Assembly: GCF_025370755.1 (NCBI RefSeq)
Contig: NZ_JAMXFC010000012.1
Coordinates: forward strand, 1-64,000
Length of the DNA stretch: 64,000 nt
Direction: 5' to 3'
Source of the DNA: Laspinema sp. D2d
GTDB taxonomy: Bacteria > Cyanobacteriota > Cyanobacteriia > Cyanobacteriales > Laspinemataceae
Positions 45,815 to 56,170 of this stretch are shown here, one piece after another. The stretch's first letter is position 1. Every line of letters starts with the position of its first letter. A program made the translations under genes and the position numbers. The notes under the pieces were generated by a model, which saw only the letters and a program-made list of their open reading frames with translations, had not been told where the DNA came from and searched no databases.

Positions 45815-48800
45815 TCACTCTAGGACCGATTTGATCAAGGTTAAGATTTGCTCAAACTCAAAATTTTGGGTCCAGTTCGTTAAGGTATTGGCAAAGGATT
45901 CATGGCGATCGCGAATGTCATCCAACAGGGTGTCCATTAATTCTACATCACAGGATTTCGTCGCTAGGTCAAAGGACTTTAACCAGTCCCGGGGAATATC
46001 ACGCCAATCGCTTTCGGTTAGAGGGACCGGGGCAACCGGGACGGTTTGCACCAAGGATACGGCGGGGTCTTCATAGAGAAAGCGGACCCCTAACTGTTGA
46101 GACAAACAGTCAAACAGTTCTGTATCCCGAAACGGTTTGCGGATAAATCCATCAAATCCATAAGAAAGCCCAACGGCACTTTCTTGCTCAATATAACTGG
46201 CGGTTAAAGCCACGATCGCCGTTCCTTGACCTTTGATCGACCTTTTAATCTGTTGAGTAGCCTCATAGCCATCCATGACCGGCATTCTTAAATCCATAAA
46301 AATTAAATGCGGTTCCCATTCTTCCCAAAGCTTAACCGCTTCTTGACCATTGCTACTCTCTAGGAGGTCAAATCCCAAAGGTTTGAGGCATTTAATCACA
46401 AAAGTGCGATTATCCGGGCGATCGTCGGCGATTAAAATTCGGTATTGGGTTTGGTTCGGTTCTAGGGCCACGGCGCGGCGTTGCGGGACTGTCGGTTTAG
46501 GCTCCATCTCCGCTGCTACTGTCACGGGGATTTCAAAGCTAAAGGTACTCCCTTCCCCAAGCTGCGATCGCACCTGAATCGATCCCCCCATCAACTCCAC
46601 AAACTTGCGAGAAATGGACAATCCTAAGCCCGTTCCCTCGCGGGCTTCCAGTCCCGTACTCGTTTGCACAAAGGCTTGAAACAGATGGGTGAGTTCGTCC
46701 GGGGCGATCCCAGGTCCCGTATCCGACACTTCGCACCGCAGATTCAAGGGTTGAGGTTCCCGGGAATCCGGATCGGAGACACTGGAGGAACCGTCCCAAG
46801 ATACCCCCCGCAGGGTGACTGAGATCCGGCCTCTGTGAGTAAATTTAATCGCATTCCCAATCAGATTAATCAGGACTTGCCGCAATTTAATCTCATCGGT
46901 GCGGATATATATCGGGACCTCCGGGGACTGTTCTACAACGAACTCCAATCCTTTGCTATAAGCTTTGAGCCTAAACATAGATTGTAAATCTTCTAGGAGG
47001 TCAGAAACCTTAAAATTAGTGGGGGAAAGGGTCGTCCTTCCGGCCTCAATTTTTGCCAAATCCAAAATATCATTAATTAACGTGAGCAAATGCTCTCCAC
47101 TGCGATGAATAATCGCGACATTTTCTTTGGCATCCTGGGATAACGAGGGATTGGAGAGGAGCAATTGGGCAAACCCGAGAATGGCATTAAGGGGCGATCG
47201 CAATTCATGACTCATATTCGCCAGGAAGGCACTTTTAGCTTGATTGGCCGCATCCGCCGCTTCTCGGGCTTTTTCCACCTGTTGATAGAGTTCCGCTTGG
47301 TTGATGGCGATCGCCAGTTGATTGGCAATGGCGAGGAGCAATTCCATCTCCGAACTATCCCAGGGCGATTCCCTTAAATTCCGCGCCAAACATAAGGCTC
47401 CCCAGACCCCCGTCCCCATTTGTAAGGGCAACATCAACCAGTGCCCCGCAAAAGTGCCGATCAACTCCACCCGGGGATCATCCGCATGGGGTATCCAACC
47501 GGATAAAATCACGGGTTGCAAGCGTTTAATTTCCTCAGTAATGGGGTTGCCGACATCGGGAATATCCAGGTCCAGGGTACTTTCCAGGGTATCAAAGGGA
47601 CGATATTCCGCCACATTGCGCCACAACCCTTCTTCGGGGAAATATTGCAGAATTTTCACCATATCCGCCCCTAATAGCCGTCCGCTTTCATGGGCGGCAC
47701 TAAATGAAATGGTCGTCAACTCCAAAGAATTGCGAATACTTTGTACAAATTGCCGCAAGACTTGCTCTCGCTGCATCTGCGATCGCAGGATTTGTTCTGC
47801 CTGCTTCTGAAGGCTCACATCCTGGATTTGGGCGATAAAATGTAATGGGTCCCCTTCCGCCGTGCGCACCAATGAACCTGTGAGCAGGACCCAGATAGAA
47901 TGCCCCTGTTTGTGAATGTAACGTTTTTCTAATTGATAAGACGTGATTTCACCCCGCATCAGTTGGGTGGCATAGTTCAAGTCCAGATCTAAATCTTCGG
48001 GATGGGTAATGGTTTGAAAGTCCAGGGTTAACAGTTCATCATGGGAATAGCCGATAATGTCGCACACAGCGCGATTCACTTTCAACCATCGGCCATCGAG
48101 TCCGACGATCGCCATGCCAATCCCGGCATAGTCAAAGGCGGTGCGGAATCGTTCTTCACTTTCACTCAGGGCCAGGACGGTGCGCTTGGGTTCCGTAATA
48201 TCGAGGACCGTTCCCCGCAGATAGATTACCCTTCCCCGGTCGTCTCGAACCGCTTCCCCGCGCGCTTCTAAGTAGCGGCAAATGCGATCGCCCTCGATAA
48301 TCCGCAGGTCCATTTTATAGGACCGGCCCTCAACTATGGCCCGATTCAGATTCTCTTGCAGTTGCACGCGATCCTCGGGATGAATCGTATTAAAATGCGC
48401 CGGATAGGCCGATTCGGGGGCCGCTGGATTGACCCCAAACATCTGAAACCATTCCTCCGATGCGGTGAGTTGTTCCCGGTTCAGGTCCAGTTCCCAACTG
48501 CCAATATGGGCGATCCGTTGCGCTTCTCGCAATGCCGCCTCACTCTGGCGCAGTTTGGCTTCAATCTGTTGGCGATCGGTAATATCATGGACCGTGCCGA
48601 CCCACTTTACCAATCTGCCTTCTCCATCAAAAACGGGTTCCCCCCGCACTTCTATTTCCCGAAATTCCCCACTCGGGCGCTGAATCTGCTGCTTTAGTTC
48701 CCAGGGTTCACCGGCCCTCAATTTGTCTTGAATCTCCCGCTGTTCTAACCAGGGAGTCTCGGGATGAATCCGGGGGTGAATCAGTTCCAGGGCGGGTGGG

Positions 48801-51800
48801 GTTGGAGTCGGTTCTAATCCATAAATCCGATAGAGTTCTTCAGACCATAGGGTGCTTTGATTCACCGCATCAAATTCCCAACTGCCGATATGGGCAATCT
48901 CCTGGGCTTTGGCTAAATTGGCTTCACTGTGGCGAAGTTTCTCTTGCCCTTCTCGGGATTCGGTGATATCTCGGGCGGTGGCATAAATCAGCTCACCGAT
49001 GGGCATAGAACGCCATTCTAACCACCGATATGAACCATTTTTATGGCGATAGCGATTAATGACATTGATAACCTCTCGGCCATCAATTAAGTCTCCCATC
49101 GCGTTCACTGTCCGATCAAAATCATCGGGATGAACCAAGTCATAAATTTTAAACTGTCTCCCTTCTAGTTCAGCAATGGTGTATCCCAGGGTTCTTTCCC
49201 AACCCAAACTCGCCCTGCGGTAGTAGCCATCAATGTCCCCAATGCAGAGTAAATCCAAAGACATCGTAAAGAAGCGATCGATTTCTTCCGTTTTTTCCTG
49301 GAGGTTGAGTTCCAGTTGTTTTCTTAGGGTAATATTTTGAATTTGCTTGATGGCATAAAGGGGCTGGTTATCACTGTCCCGCACCAGGGAAACGCTCAAC
49401 AATCCCCAGATGATTTTGCCATTTTTATGCTGGTAGCGTTTTTCCAGATGGTAATAGGAAATTTCCCCTTGGATCAGTTCCTCTAGGTGACTCAAGTCAC
49501 TTTCTAGGTCCTCGACATAGGTAATATCTTGAATGGTGCGGGCTAATAGTTCCGATTTGGAATAGCCTAACATCTGACAAACAGCGGGATTGACATCTAC
49601 TAACTGCCCATCGGGAGCGACTAAACACATTCCCACGGCGGCACTTTCAAAGGATTTTTTAAACCGTTCTTCGCTTTCGCGTAAGGCTTCAGTTCGTTCC
49701 GCAACTTGCACTTCTAAGGTGTGGTTGTAGTCGGTTCTGAGTTTTTCAGCTTGTTTGCGATCGCTGATATCCGTAAAGGCATTAATCGCATAAATAACCT
49801 GCCCGCTTTCATCAAAAATCGGGGTGGAATACACCTGTAGCGGAATCCTCTGCCCTGCCCGTTCAATTTCTAAATCTTCGGCCATCACCGCTTCCCCTTG
49901 CAGCGCCAGGATGCCCGGGAGTTGGGCTTGGGGATACAGGCAATTAGTCCCGGCTTGATAAATTTGATATAAGCTGGAGACTTGTTCTAGGGAAAGTTGC
50001 GGGGCAATGGGACCGAGCAAATCTTGTCCCGCCTGATTCATATAATGATATTTTCCCGTAGGATCTAAAGCGGAAATACCAATAGGGAGGGCTTCTAAAA
50101 ATTGGTTGAATTTGCTTTCACTTTGGCGCAGGGAGGTATAAAGTTTGGCATTTTCTAAAGAGATGGCCGCCTGGACGGATAAAAATTTTAAAACTTCTAG
50201 GCGATCGCTAGGAAAGGCTCCCGAAATGAGATTATTCTCTAAATAGATAATCCCACTGAGTTTAGTCCGGTCCAAAATGGGCATACAGAGGATGGATTTC
50301 GGCTGCTGGGCGCGAATATAGCGATCGCCTCGAAATGGCCCCTCAGATGTAGCATTGTTCAGGGCCACGGTCTCCCGAGTCCGAATCACATAGCGGACGA
50401 TCGCCCCTGATAGGAGGTCCTGATCCCCGGTGCCATCTACGACCGCATTCAACGGGATTCGCGGTTGAGTCGTCACCTGATTTTCATCAATAGCCGCTTG
50501 AATCATCCATTCCCCGTTTTCTTCTCCAATTAAATAGCCGATTTGTGCCCCGGCATTTTCAATCAGAATTTTCATTAATGCCCCTAGCAGCTTTTCGATT
50601 TCTATCTCCCGCGTTAGGGCTGCGGAGGATTTTAAAACACTCCCTAAATCCAACACCACTTCGGGTTTACTGCTGGTTGAATTAATGGTATTTGACTGAG
50701 TTTCAGTCAGATTTTGCACCCCCTTTTGCTTGTCGGGTTTGTCTAACCACTGGTGATATTTTGCGCTTAATTGTTGGAGTTTTGCCCCAGCTTGCCATTG
50801 TTGATACAGGACATAAGCCTGCGTGATGTAAAGTTCAGCAATTTGGATCATTCCCTGGTGATGATAAAACTCACCGGCTAACTCATAAGCCAAGGCTACT
50901 TCCTGGAGAAAATGATGCTCCCTAGCCCCCACAATAGCGCGCTCATATAATTCTGCTGCTTGCCAATTTTGACCGAGAACCCGGGCCTTTTCTGCGGCGA
51001 CTAAATCATATTTATGTTGATAGGTCATCGGTCCAGAGTGTGTCCAGTTTTGCAGGCGATTTTGATGGATTTCGACTCGTTGAAGGACGTCCTGTTGCTC
51101 TGACTCTTCCAGAGAGGGATATAATGCTAATCGAGCGAGGGAATCATAAAAGGGCAGTTGACCCAAGGGCATCAAGGAGGCGATCGCGGCTTCATAATGG
51201 GCGGCGATCGTCAGACTCTCCACCGCTTTTTGCCCCTCTGTTAAATAATAACTGAGTATTCCTTGGGCCAGATGGAAGCAAAATAAAGAAGTATCGCTAT
51301 TATTTTGGCTTAAAATGAGCAGGTCTTGGGTCTGATCAAACGCTTCCCCATTTAACTGCCCCACTTCGAGGGCATTTCCCCGCAGATTTAACGCCAACTG
51401 CAACCAAATTTTAGTATAGTACCGTTGAATATCCTGCTGATTTTTTTCAATAACTTGCAAAGAGTCTTGATGCTTTTTGATAACTTTCTCTAAGGGTTCC
51501 CCACTCAGCAAGGAATAACAACTATATTGCATGGTGGCATAACAGGTATATTCTAAATCTCCCGTTTCCAACCCCAGACGTACCGTGGCCCTTAAACCGG
51601 CGATCGCCTCCGGGAGGGGTTCTTTCCAATGTCGGATAAATCCATTAAAAATATGATGGACTTTACAGCGACTTTCTGCACTTTCAAACTCCTCTAACAA
51701 TTCTAACGCTAATTGCCCTAACTGATACCCTCGTTCTATTTCCCCTGCACCACAAAGATTAAATCCATAATAGGCATAAGCAAAAGCAGCTAAGGGCGAT

Positions 51801-54595
51801 TTTCCATATTCCAAGGAGAGTTTGACCATCGTTAAGGCCATTCTCGGCACCCATTCTGGAGTGACAATAATCGCCGTCCCCCAAACGCTCATTAAAATCT
51901 GCATGGCGGCTATTTTATCCGGTTCCTCCATCAAAGGAAGATGGGATAATTCGGTAATATCCCACTGGATCGGGGCTAATTCAGCCAGGGAAACCCCCAA
52001 CATTTCCAAAACCATTAAACTGGTATCAACCGCTTTTTGAAGCTGGTTGATGGCACTATACAATTGAATCAGAATCTGATAAACCTTGACCCGTTCTAGG
52101 AGGGTTCGGCCCTGGTTGAGCACCACTGCTGCTAGGGCTTCTACTTCAGGATAATGGGTCATTAAATATTCCGCTTCTACGGCTTCCAGATGAAGCTGGA
52201 GGGTGAGGTCATAATGGGTCTGCCAACTCTGGGAGGGTAAGAGACTCAAACCGGCGTTGAAATACTGCGCTGCCAGACTATAAGCACTGGCTAATTTGGC
52301 TTTTCTACCCGCCCATAAATTAAGGTAAGCCAGGTCGAGTTTCTCCGGTGTTTCTGTCATCAACCTACTTCCTTGGTTGAGGTGATTAACCCTAATAAAT
52401 AGCGTTTCGGCCAGCCAAGTGGAGGGGTCCTGGGGGGATTGGGTTGCGGAAGGGGTGCTATCCCGAAGCAAGCGACCAATTTCTAAGTGTTTTTCCGGTC
52501 GTTGGGCTTCGGGAATTAAAGCGTAGGCAGCTTGTTGAACTCGGTCATGCAAAAATTTAAACTTAATTTTTCCGGTGTCAATTTCGGGCAGTAACCGCAA
52601 TAGTTTATAATTTTCACTTAAGGGAATCACGAATCCACTTTGGAGGGCGGGAAATAACTGGGTAAATACTTCTTCAGGTTGAGCGCGCGCAATCTGGCTT
52701 AAAGTCTCTAAATCAAAGGGACTGCCAATGCAAGCGGCAAGCTGTAAAAGGATTTGGGTTTCAGGGCTAAATTTGACCAGTTGACTCGCCATTAAAATGA
52801 CGACATTATCGGTAATCTCGCGGGCTTCAATTTCCGCCAAATTCCAGTCCCAATTTTGGCGATCGCTACTTAAATAAATTAACCCTTCCTGATAGAGGGA
52901 ATTCAAAAATTCCAGGGTAAAAAAGGCATTACCTGCGGTTTTTGAATAGACTAAATTGGCTAAAGGTTGCACCAAGGCGTGAGGGGAATGCAGGGTAGCG
53001 GCCATTAAGTCTGCCACATCAGAAGCCGTCAGATTGTCCAGGGTAATCGTGATTAAGTTGGGGAATTCGGTTTCCAGATGTGCCTTTGTCATCATCAAGG
53101 GATGGGTCCCATCTACTTCGTTATCCCGATAGGCCCCAATCACTAACAAAAATTCCAACTCGCGATCGCTTAAAATGGCCTCCAACAGGGTTAAGGATGC
53201 CAGATCCGACCACTGGAGGTCATCGAGAAAAATGACCAGGGGATGTTCGCGATCGCACAGGGCTTTTAAAAAGTTTTGAACCACCCAATGGAGACGATTT
53301 TGGGCTTCTTGTCCCCCCAAATCTGCTACGGGAGGTTGAGGGCCGATAATCTTTTCTAAATTCGGAATCAACTCAATTAAAACCTGCCCACTATTACCGA
53401 GGGCGGCTACAATGCGACTACGCCATTCATGAAAAACTGCCTCGGGTTCCCCTAAGATAAAATTACAAAATTCATTAAAGGCTTGTCCTAGCCCTAAATA
53501 AGGAATATTTCTTTGGTATTGGTCAAATTTTCCGGCAATAAAGTTACCCCGTTTAGCGGCGATCGGTTTATGGACTTCTCGGACTAAAGCGGATTTACCC
53601 ACCCCGGCATATCCTGCTACAAAAATCAGGTCCAGATTTCCCTCAGCGGTGCGATCAAATGCCGTTAATAAGGTCTGAATTTGAGCCTCGCGTCCATACA
53701 ACTGTTGGGGTAATTGAAAGCGGTCCGAACGGTCTTGCTGTCCCAAATTCAAGGGTTTGATAGTGTTTGCGGTCTGAAGCTGGCGCAAACATTCTTCTAA
53801 ATCTGCCTTCAATCCCCATCCTGATTGATAGCGTTCTTCGGCATTTTTAGCCATTAATTTGGCAACTAAGTTACACAGGGTCTCTGGAATTTGGGGTTGA
53901 ACAGTTTGCAGCGCGATCGGGGGTTTGGCAATATGACTATGGACCCATTCCATCGGGTCCTGACTCTGAAAGGGTAAGGTTCCGCTTAAGAGATTGTAAA
54001 AGGTTACCCCGAGGGAATAGAAATCCGTCCGATAGTCAATGCAGCGATTCATCCGCCCGGTTTGTTCCGGGGACATATAGGATAAAGTGCCTTCGAGACG
54101 GTTGGCATTTTGAAAAGTCGGATTTTCATGGGATAACACGGCTGAAATCCCAAAATCAATAATTTTTACGGTTCCCGTCTCGGGATTTAAGACAATGTTA
54201 CTGGGGTTAATGTCTTTGTGAATGATATTTTGTTGGTGAATTTGTGAGAGAATCTCGGTGATGGCAATGGCTAAGTTTAAAAACTCTCGCAGTTCGAGTT
54301 TTCCGGCAATTTTTAATCGGCTTAAGGATTCAGCCCCAAAATCTTCGAGGAGGAAAAAGGGACTGGTCCCCTCATTGCTGAACCCATAGACTCGCGGAAT
54401 TCCAGATAAATTGAGCGATCGCGTCACTTCATATTCGCGCCAAAACCACCCCAAGCGTTCGGGAGAGGAATAGGCTTTCTTGAGCATTTTCACAATGACT
54501 GCTTGTCCCGAAGCTTGAAAATAGCCCCGATAGACTTCAGAATTACTACTTTCGTAAAGTTTTTGGGTTAAAGAAATATCCGAAAGGGTAATCAT
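45815..54595 (-). CDS. Giant Ser/Thr kinase-AAA-GAF-PAS hybrid histidine kinase
   Basis: Length is 2926 residues. The ATG at 54595 has AGAGG 6 bases upstream; an earlier start at 54640 adds 15 residues. The order is a Ser/Thr kinase (about 1-265; IIHKDINPSNIV has HKD for the usual HRD; DFG at 147), AAA ATPase with GYAGVGKSALV near 328, and an alpha-helical TPR-like region to about 1290. GAF, six PAS domains, a second GAF, HisKA with HELRSPLNAILG (His2463), HATPase, REC (Asp2768) and a helical tail follow. The class is known in filamentous cyanobacteria and combines both phosphorylation systems. Substrates are unknown. It is transcribed alone, in the same direction as its neighbours. Confidence 0.95.
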   Translation of the reverse strand: MITLSDISLTQKLYESSNSEVYRGYFQASGQAVIVKMLKKAYSSPERLGWFWREYEVTRSLNLSGIPRVYGFSNEGTSPFFLLEDFGAESLSRLKIAGKLELREFLNLAIAITEILSQIHQQNIIHKDINPSNIVLNPETGTVKIIDFGISAVLSHENPTFQNANRLEGTLSYMSPEQTGRMNRCIDYRTDFYSLGVTFYNLLSGTLPFQSQDPMEWVHSHIAKPPIALQTVQPQIPETLCNLVAKLMAKNAEERYQSGWGLKADLEECLRQLQTANTIKPLNLGQQDRSDRFQLPQQLYGREAQIQTLLTAFDRTAEGNLDLIFVAGYAGVGKSALVREVHKPIAAKRGNFIAGKFDQYQRNIPYLGLGQAFNEFCNFILGEPEAVFHEWRSRIVAALGNSGQVLIELIPNLEKIIGPQPPVADLGGQEAQNRLHWVVQNFLKALCDREHPLVIFLDDLQWSDLASLTLLEAILSDRELEFLLVIGAYRDNEVDGTHPLMMTKAHLETEFPNLITITLDNLTASDVADLMAATLHSPHALVQPLANLVYSKTAGNAFFTLEFLNSLYQEGLIYLSSDRQNWDWNLAEIEAREITDNVVILMASQLVKFSPETQILLQLAACIGSPFDLETLSQIARAQPEEVFTQLFPALQSGFVIPLSENYKLLRLLPEIDTGKIKFKFLHDRVQQAAYALIPEAQRPEKHLEIGRLLRDSTPSATQSPQDPSTWLAETLFIRVNHLNQGSRLMTETPEKLDLAYLNLWAGRKAKLASAYSLAAQYFNAGLSLLPSQSWQTHYDLTLQLHLEAVEAEYLMTHYPEVEALAAVVLNQGRTLLERVKVYQILIQLYSAINQLQKAVDTSLMVLEMLGVSLAELAPIQWDITELSHLPLMEEPDKIAAMQILMSVWGTAIIVTPEWVPRMALTMVKLSLEYGKSPLAAFAYAYYGFNLCGAGEIERGYQLGQLALELLEEFESAESRCKVHHIFNGFIRHWKEPLPEAIAGLRATVRLGLETGDLEYTCYATMQYSCYSLLSGEPLEKVIKKHQDSLQVIEKNQQDIQRYYTKIWLQLALNLRGNALEVGQLNGEAFDQTQDLLILSQNNSDTSLFCFHLAQGILSYYLTEGQKAVESLTIAAHYEAAIASLMPLGQLPFYDSLARLALYPSLEESEQQDVLQRVEIHQNRLQNWTHSGPMTYQHKYDLVAAEKARVLGQNWQAAELYERAIVGAREHHFLQEVALAYELAGEFYHHQGMIQIAELYITQAYVLYQQWQAGAKLQQLSAKYHQWLDKPDKQKGVQNLTETQSNTINSTSSKPEVVLDLGSVLKSSAALTREIEIEKLLGALMKILIENAGAQIGYLIGEENGEWMIQAAIDENQVTTQPRIPLNAVVDGTGDQDLLSGAIVRYVIRTRETVALNNATSEGPFRGDRYIRAQQPKSILCMPILDRTKLSGIIYLENNLISGAFPSDRLEVLKFLSVQAAISLENAKLYTSLRQSESKFNQFLEALPIGISALDPTGKYHYMNQAGQDLLGPIAPQLSLEQVSSLYQIYQAGTNCLYPQAQLPGILALQGEAVMAEDLEIERAGQRIPLQVYSTPIFDESGQVIYAINAFTDISDRKQAEKLRTDYNHTLEVQVAERTEALRESEERFKKSFESAAVGMCLVAPDGQLVDVNPAVCQMLGYSKSELLARTIQDITYVEDLESDLSHLEELIQGEISYYHLEKRYQHKNGKIIWGLLSVSLVRDSDNQPLYAIKQIQNITLRKQLELNLQEKTEEIDRFFTMSLDLLCIGDIDGYYRRASLGWERTLGYTIAELEGRQFKIYDLVHPDDFDRTVNAMGDLIDGREVINVINRYRHKNGSYRWLEWRSMPIGELIYATARDITESREGQEKLRHSEANLAKAQEIAHIGSWEFDAVNQSTLWSEELYRIYGLEPTPTPPALELIHPRIHPETPWLEQREIQDKLRAGEPWELKQQIQRPSGEFREIEVRGEPVFDGEGRLVKWVGTVHDITDRQQIEAKLRQSEAALREAQRIAHIGSWELDLNREQLTASEEWFQMFGVNPAAPESAYPAHFNTIHPEDRVQLQENLNRAIVEGRSYKMDLRIIEGDRICRYLEARGEAVRDDRGRVIYLRGTVLDITEPKRTVLALSESEERFRTAFDYAGIGMAIVGLDGRWLKVNRAVCDIIGYSHDELLTLDFQTITHPEDLDLDLNYATQLMRGEITSYQLEKRYIHKQGHSIWVLLTGSLVRTAEGDPLHFIAQIQDVSLQKQAEQILRSQMQREQVLRQFVQSIRNSLELTTISFSAAHESGRLLGADMVKILQYFPEEGLWRNVAEYRPFDTLESTLDLDIPDVGNPITEEIKRLQPVILSGWIPHADDPRVELIGTFAGHWLMLPLQMGTGVWGALCLARNLRESPWDSSEMELLLAIANQLAIAINQAELYQQVEKAREAADAANQAKSAFLANMSHELRSPLNAILGFAQLLLSNPSLSQDAKENVAIIHRSGEHLLTLINDILDLAKIEAGRTTLSPTNFKVSDLLEDLQSMFRLKAYSKGLEFVVEQSPEVPIYIRTDEIKLRQVLINLIGNAIKFTHRGRISVTLRGVSWDGSSSVSDPDSREPQPLNLRCEVSDTGPGIAPDELTHLFQAFVQTSTGLEAREGTGLGLSISRKFVELMGGSIQVRSQLGEGSTFSFEIPVTVAAEMEPKPTVPQRRAVALEPNQTQYRILIADDRPDNRTFVIKCLKPLGFDLLESSNGQEAVKLWEEWEPHLIFMDLRMPVMDGYEATQQIKRSIKGQGTAIVALTASYIEQESAVGLSYGFDGFIRKPFRDTELFDCLSQQLGVRFLYEDPAVSLVQTVPVAPVPLTESDWRDIPRDWLKSFDLATKSCDVELMDTLLDDIRDRHESFANTLTNWTQNFEFEQILTLIKSVLE

Positions 54596-54763
54596 TAGAC
54601 CTCTATTTCCAGCAAAAAACGTTGATTGAGTTCTGGGCAAATTCCACCGGCGATCGCTTGGAGGGTCGCAGTACAGTAGGGGGAAGACCCGAGGGTTTCT
54701 TGACCCCTTCCCCAGTCCTTAAACTTCCTAAAAAATCTCGGATTGATCCCCGGTTTCCCCCCC

Positions 54764-54815
54764 TTTGATCCCCCTGCCGTCGTCTTGAAAAAAGGGGGAC
54801 GGGAGGGCGATCAAA
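54764..54815. repeat. Imperfect 18-bp inverted repeat, TTTGATCCCCCTGCCGTC type
   Basis: The arms at 54764-54781 and near 54798-54815 match at 16 of 18 positions. The loop holds a GAAAAAAGGGGG run. It resembles GATC-CCCCC repeats dispersed in Oscillatoriales genomes and could act as a terminator for either strand. Confidence 0.5.
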
Positions 54816-55025
54816 CCTGGAATGAAAGCAAGAGGTCTATTCTGACTTAAGAGAGGGCGAGGGTTAAACCCCGTTTCTGGAGTAGGAAATCTAAATACTG
54901 TACTGAAACAGCGATTTGGGCGATCGCACTAAGCTAATCTGTTTCCTCCCCCGAGGATTAACTCGGAGTTAGGGGCGTTTGATTTCAATCCACCGTGAAG
55001 CCTTTTTCTGAAACAGGACTGACCC

Positions 55026-55062
55026 ATCTACTGAAGTAGATACATGAAGGTGCGTTTCATGT
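55026..55062. ncRNA. Candidate structured RNA: two adjacent perfect hairpins
   Basis: ATCTACTGAAGTAGAT (7-bp stem) at 55026-55041 is immediately followed by ACATGAA/TTCATGT (7-bp stem, 7-base loop) at 55042-55062. Further short stems lie on either side. Class and strand are unknown. Confidence 0.25.
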
Positions 55063-55410
55063 CCTACCCCACCGACGGGTGATCTGCCGATGAAAAGCCT
55101 CACTCCTGTCCTGAGTCAGCCTGCACAAGTTTTAGGGGAACTCTCCCCCCATTCATTCAGGTAACCGGATGAATCGAGAGGATAGAAACCCGGTGGAAAA
55201 TCAGACAACGGTCCCCAAGGATAAATTCCGCACCTCTCCAGGAAAATAAAGCTTCCTGTTTCTAGGTGGGGCGATCGCAGTTGTCGCTATTATTATGTCC
55301 CCGAGGGCATGGGGTATAACGATGTCGGCAACTGCTTCCCTGAATTGAGTGATTAGTTAGCAACGGAATTGGCTTAGAAATCAGCACCGATTGGGCTGGA
55401 TATCTTGTTC

Positions 55411-55439
55411 TTGACAGAGGAAGATTTTAAACGTATAAT
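55411..55439 (+). promoter_or_regulatory. Perfect consensus sigma-70-type promoter without a downstream gene
   Basis: TTGACA (55411-55416) and TATAAT (55434-55439) are exact consensus boxes separated by exactly 17 bases. A transcript would start near 55446, read through a region without an ORF, and then run antisense to the receiver gene at 55793. Confidence 0.75.
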
Positions 55440-55792
55440 TTCCAATCGGTCATAAGTTACATTGGGTCTCCTCAGAGAGACAAAAGGTAATATAGCTATT
55501 TTAATTATAAACCCGAGCGTTCCTTCGTGAATACCCGAAGTTAGACAAGGGGATTTCCCCTAACGAGCAAACGAGCTCCTACAAAACGCTGGAGGTCCTG
55601 TTTGTAGAGAAATGACCCTCTGAAGTGGGTCAAGATGGGGTCAGAACCGGGGCGTTTTAGCCGGTCCCGATTCTCTAACGGAGGGAATCATTATAGGGGG
55701 GTTATGAATACCTCACGAGCGTATCCAGAGAATATAAAGAACTGATAAAGACCCCCCGAGGAACTCAGGGGAAGAACATATCCTTGCGCCGG

Positions 55793-56170
55793 TTATTCCC
55801 AGCCTAGTAAGGTGGCAATGGTCTGGGATAGGGTCAGGGAATTGAAGGGTTTAGAAATAGCACCGGCGACTTTTAACTGATTTAGCTGATGCTGGGTAAA
55901 CCAAAGGGCTTTGGCAGTCAATAAAATGACGGGAATTGACTCGGACTGGGGGTTTCTTTTGAGGCGATCGAGAAAAGCAAAGCCATCCATTCCCGGCATA
56001 GAAATATCCAGAATGATCGCATCCGGTTGCTCCGTGGCCGCCAGCTTTAACCCGTCTTGAGCGGAGGGCGCTAATAAAACCCGCCATCCCCCGAGGTCTT
56101 CTAAGCAAATTTGCACCACTTCTCGAACGGTAATTTCATCATCAACCACTAAGATTAGTTTCTCATTCAT
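55793..56170 (-). CDS. Single-domain response regulator (CheY-like)
   Basis: The 125-residue protein is a receiver only: LILVVDDEITVREVVQICLE, phospho-acceptor Asp55 in AIILDISMPGMDG, Thr in VILLTAK and Lys in GAISKPFN. The ATG at 56170 follows an AGAGG site and gives the usual MNEKLILVVDD start; an upstream in-frame start at 56188 is less likely. It sits between the giant kinase and the PAS kinase/OmpR pair and may shuttle phosphate between these kinases. Confidence 0.92.
   Translation of the reverse strand: MNEKLILVVDDEITVREVVQICLEDLGGWRVLLAPSAQDGLKLAATEQPDAIILDISMPGMDGFAFLDRLKRNPQSESIPVILLTAKALWFTQHQLNQLKVAGAISKPFNSLTLSQTIATLLGWE

Larger units (their letters stand above)
54596..55792. other. 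1.2-kb intergenic region with promoter and hairpins, no reading frame
   Basis: No gene longer than about 60 codons was found on either strand. It contains an imperfect GC-rich inverted repeat at 54764-54815, a cluster of short hairpins near 55026-55062, and a consensus promoter at 55411-55439. It could hold one or more non-coding RNAs or a long leader for the giant kinase (minus strand). Confidence 0.5.

Noticed and set aside
54596-55792. tRNA or other known RNA gene in the 1.2-kb gap
   Set aside because: No T-loop GGTTCGA-type motif and no cloverleaf pattern were found. Only hairpins and a promoter could be supported.
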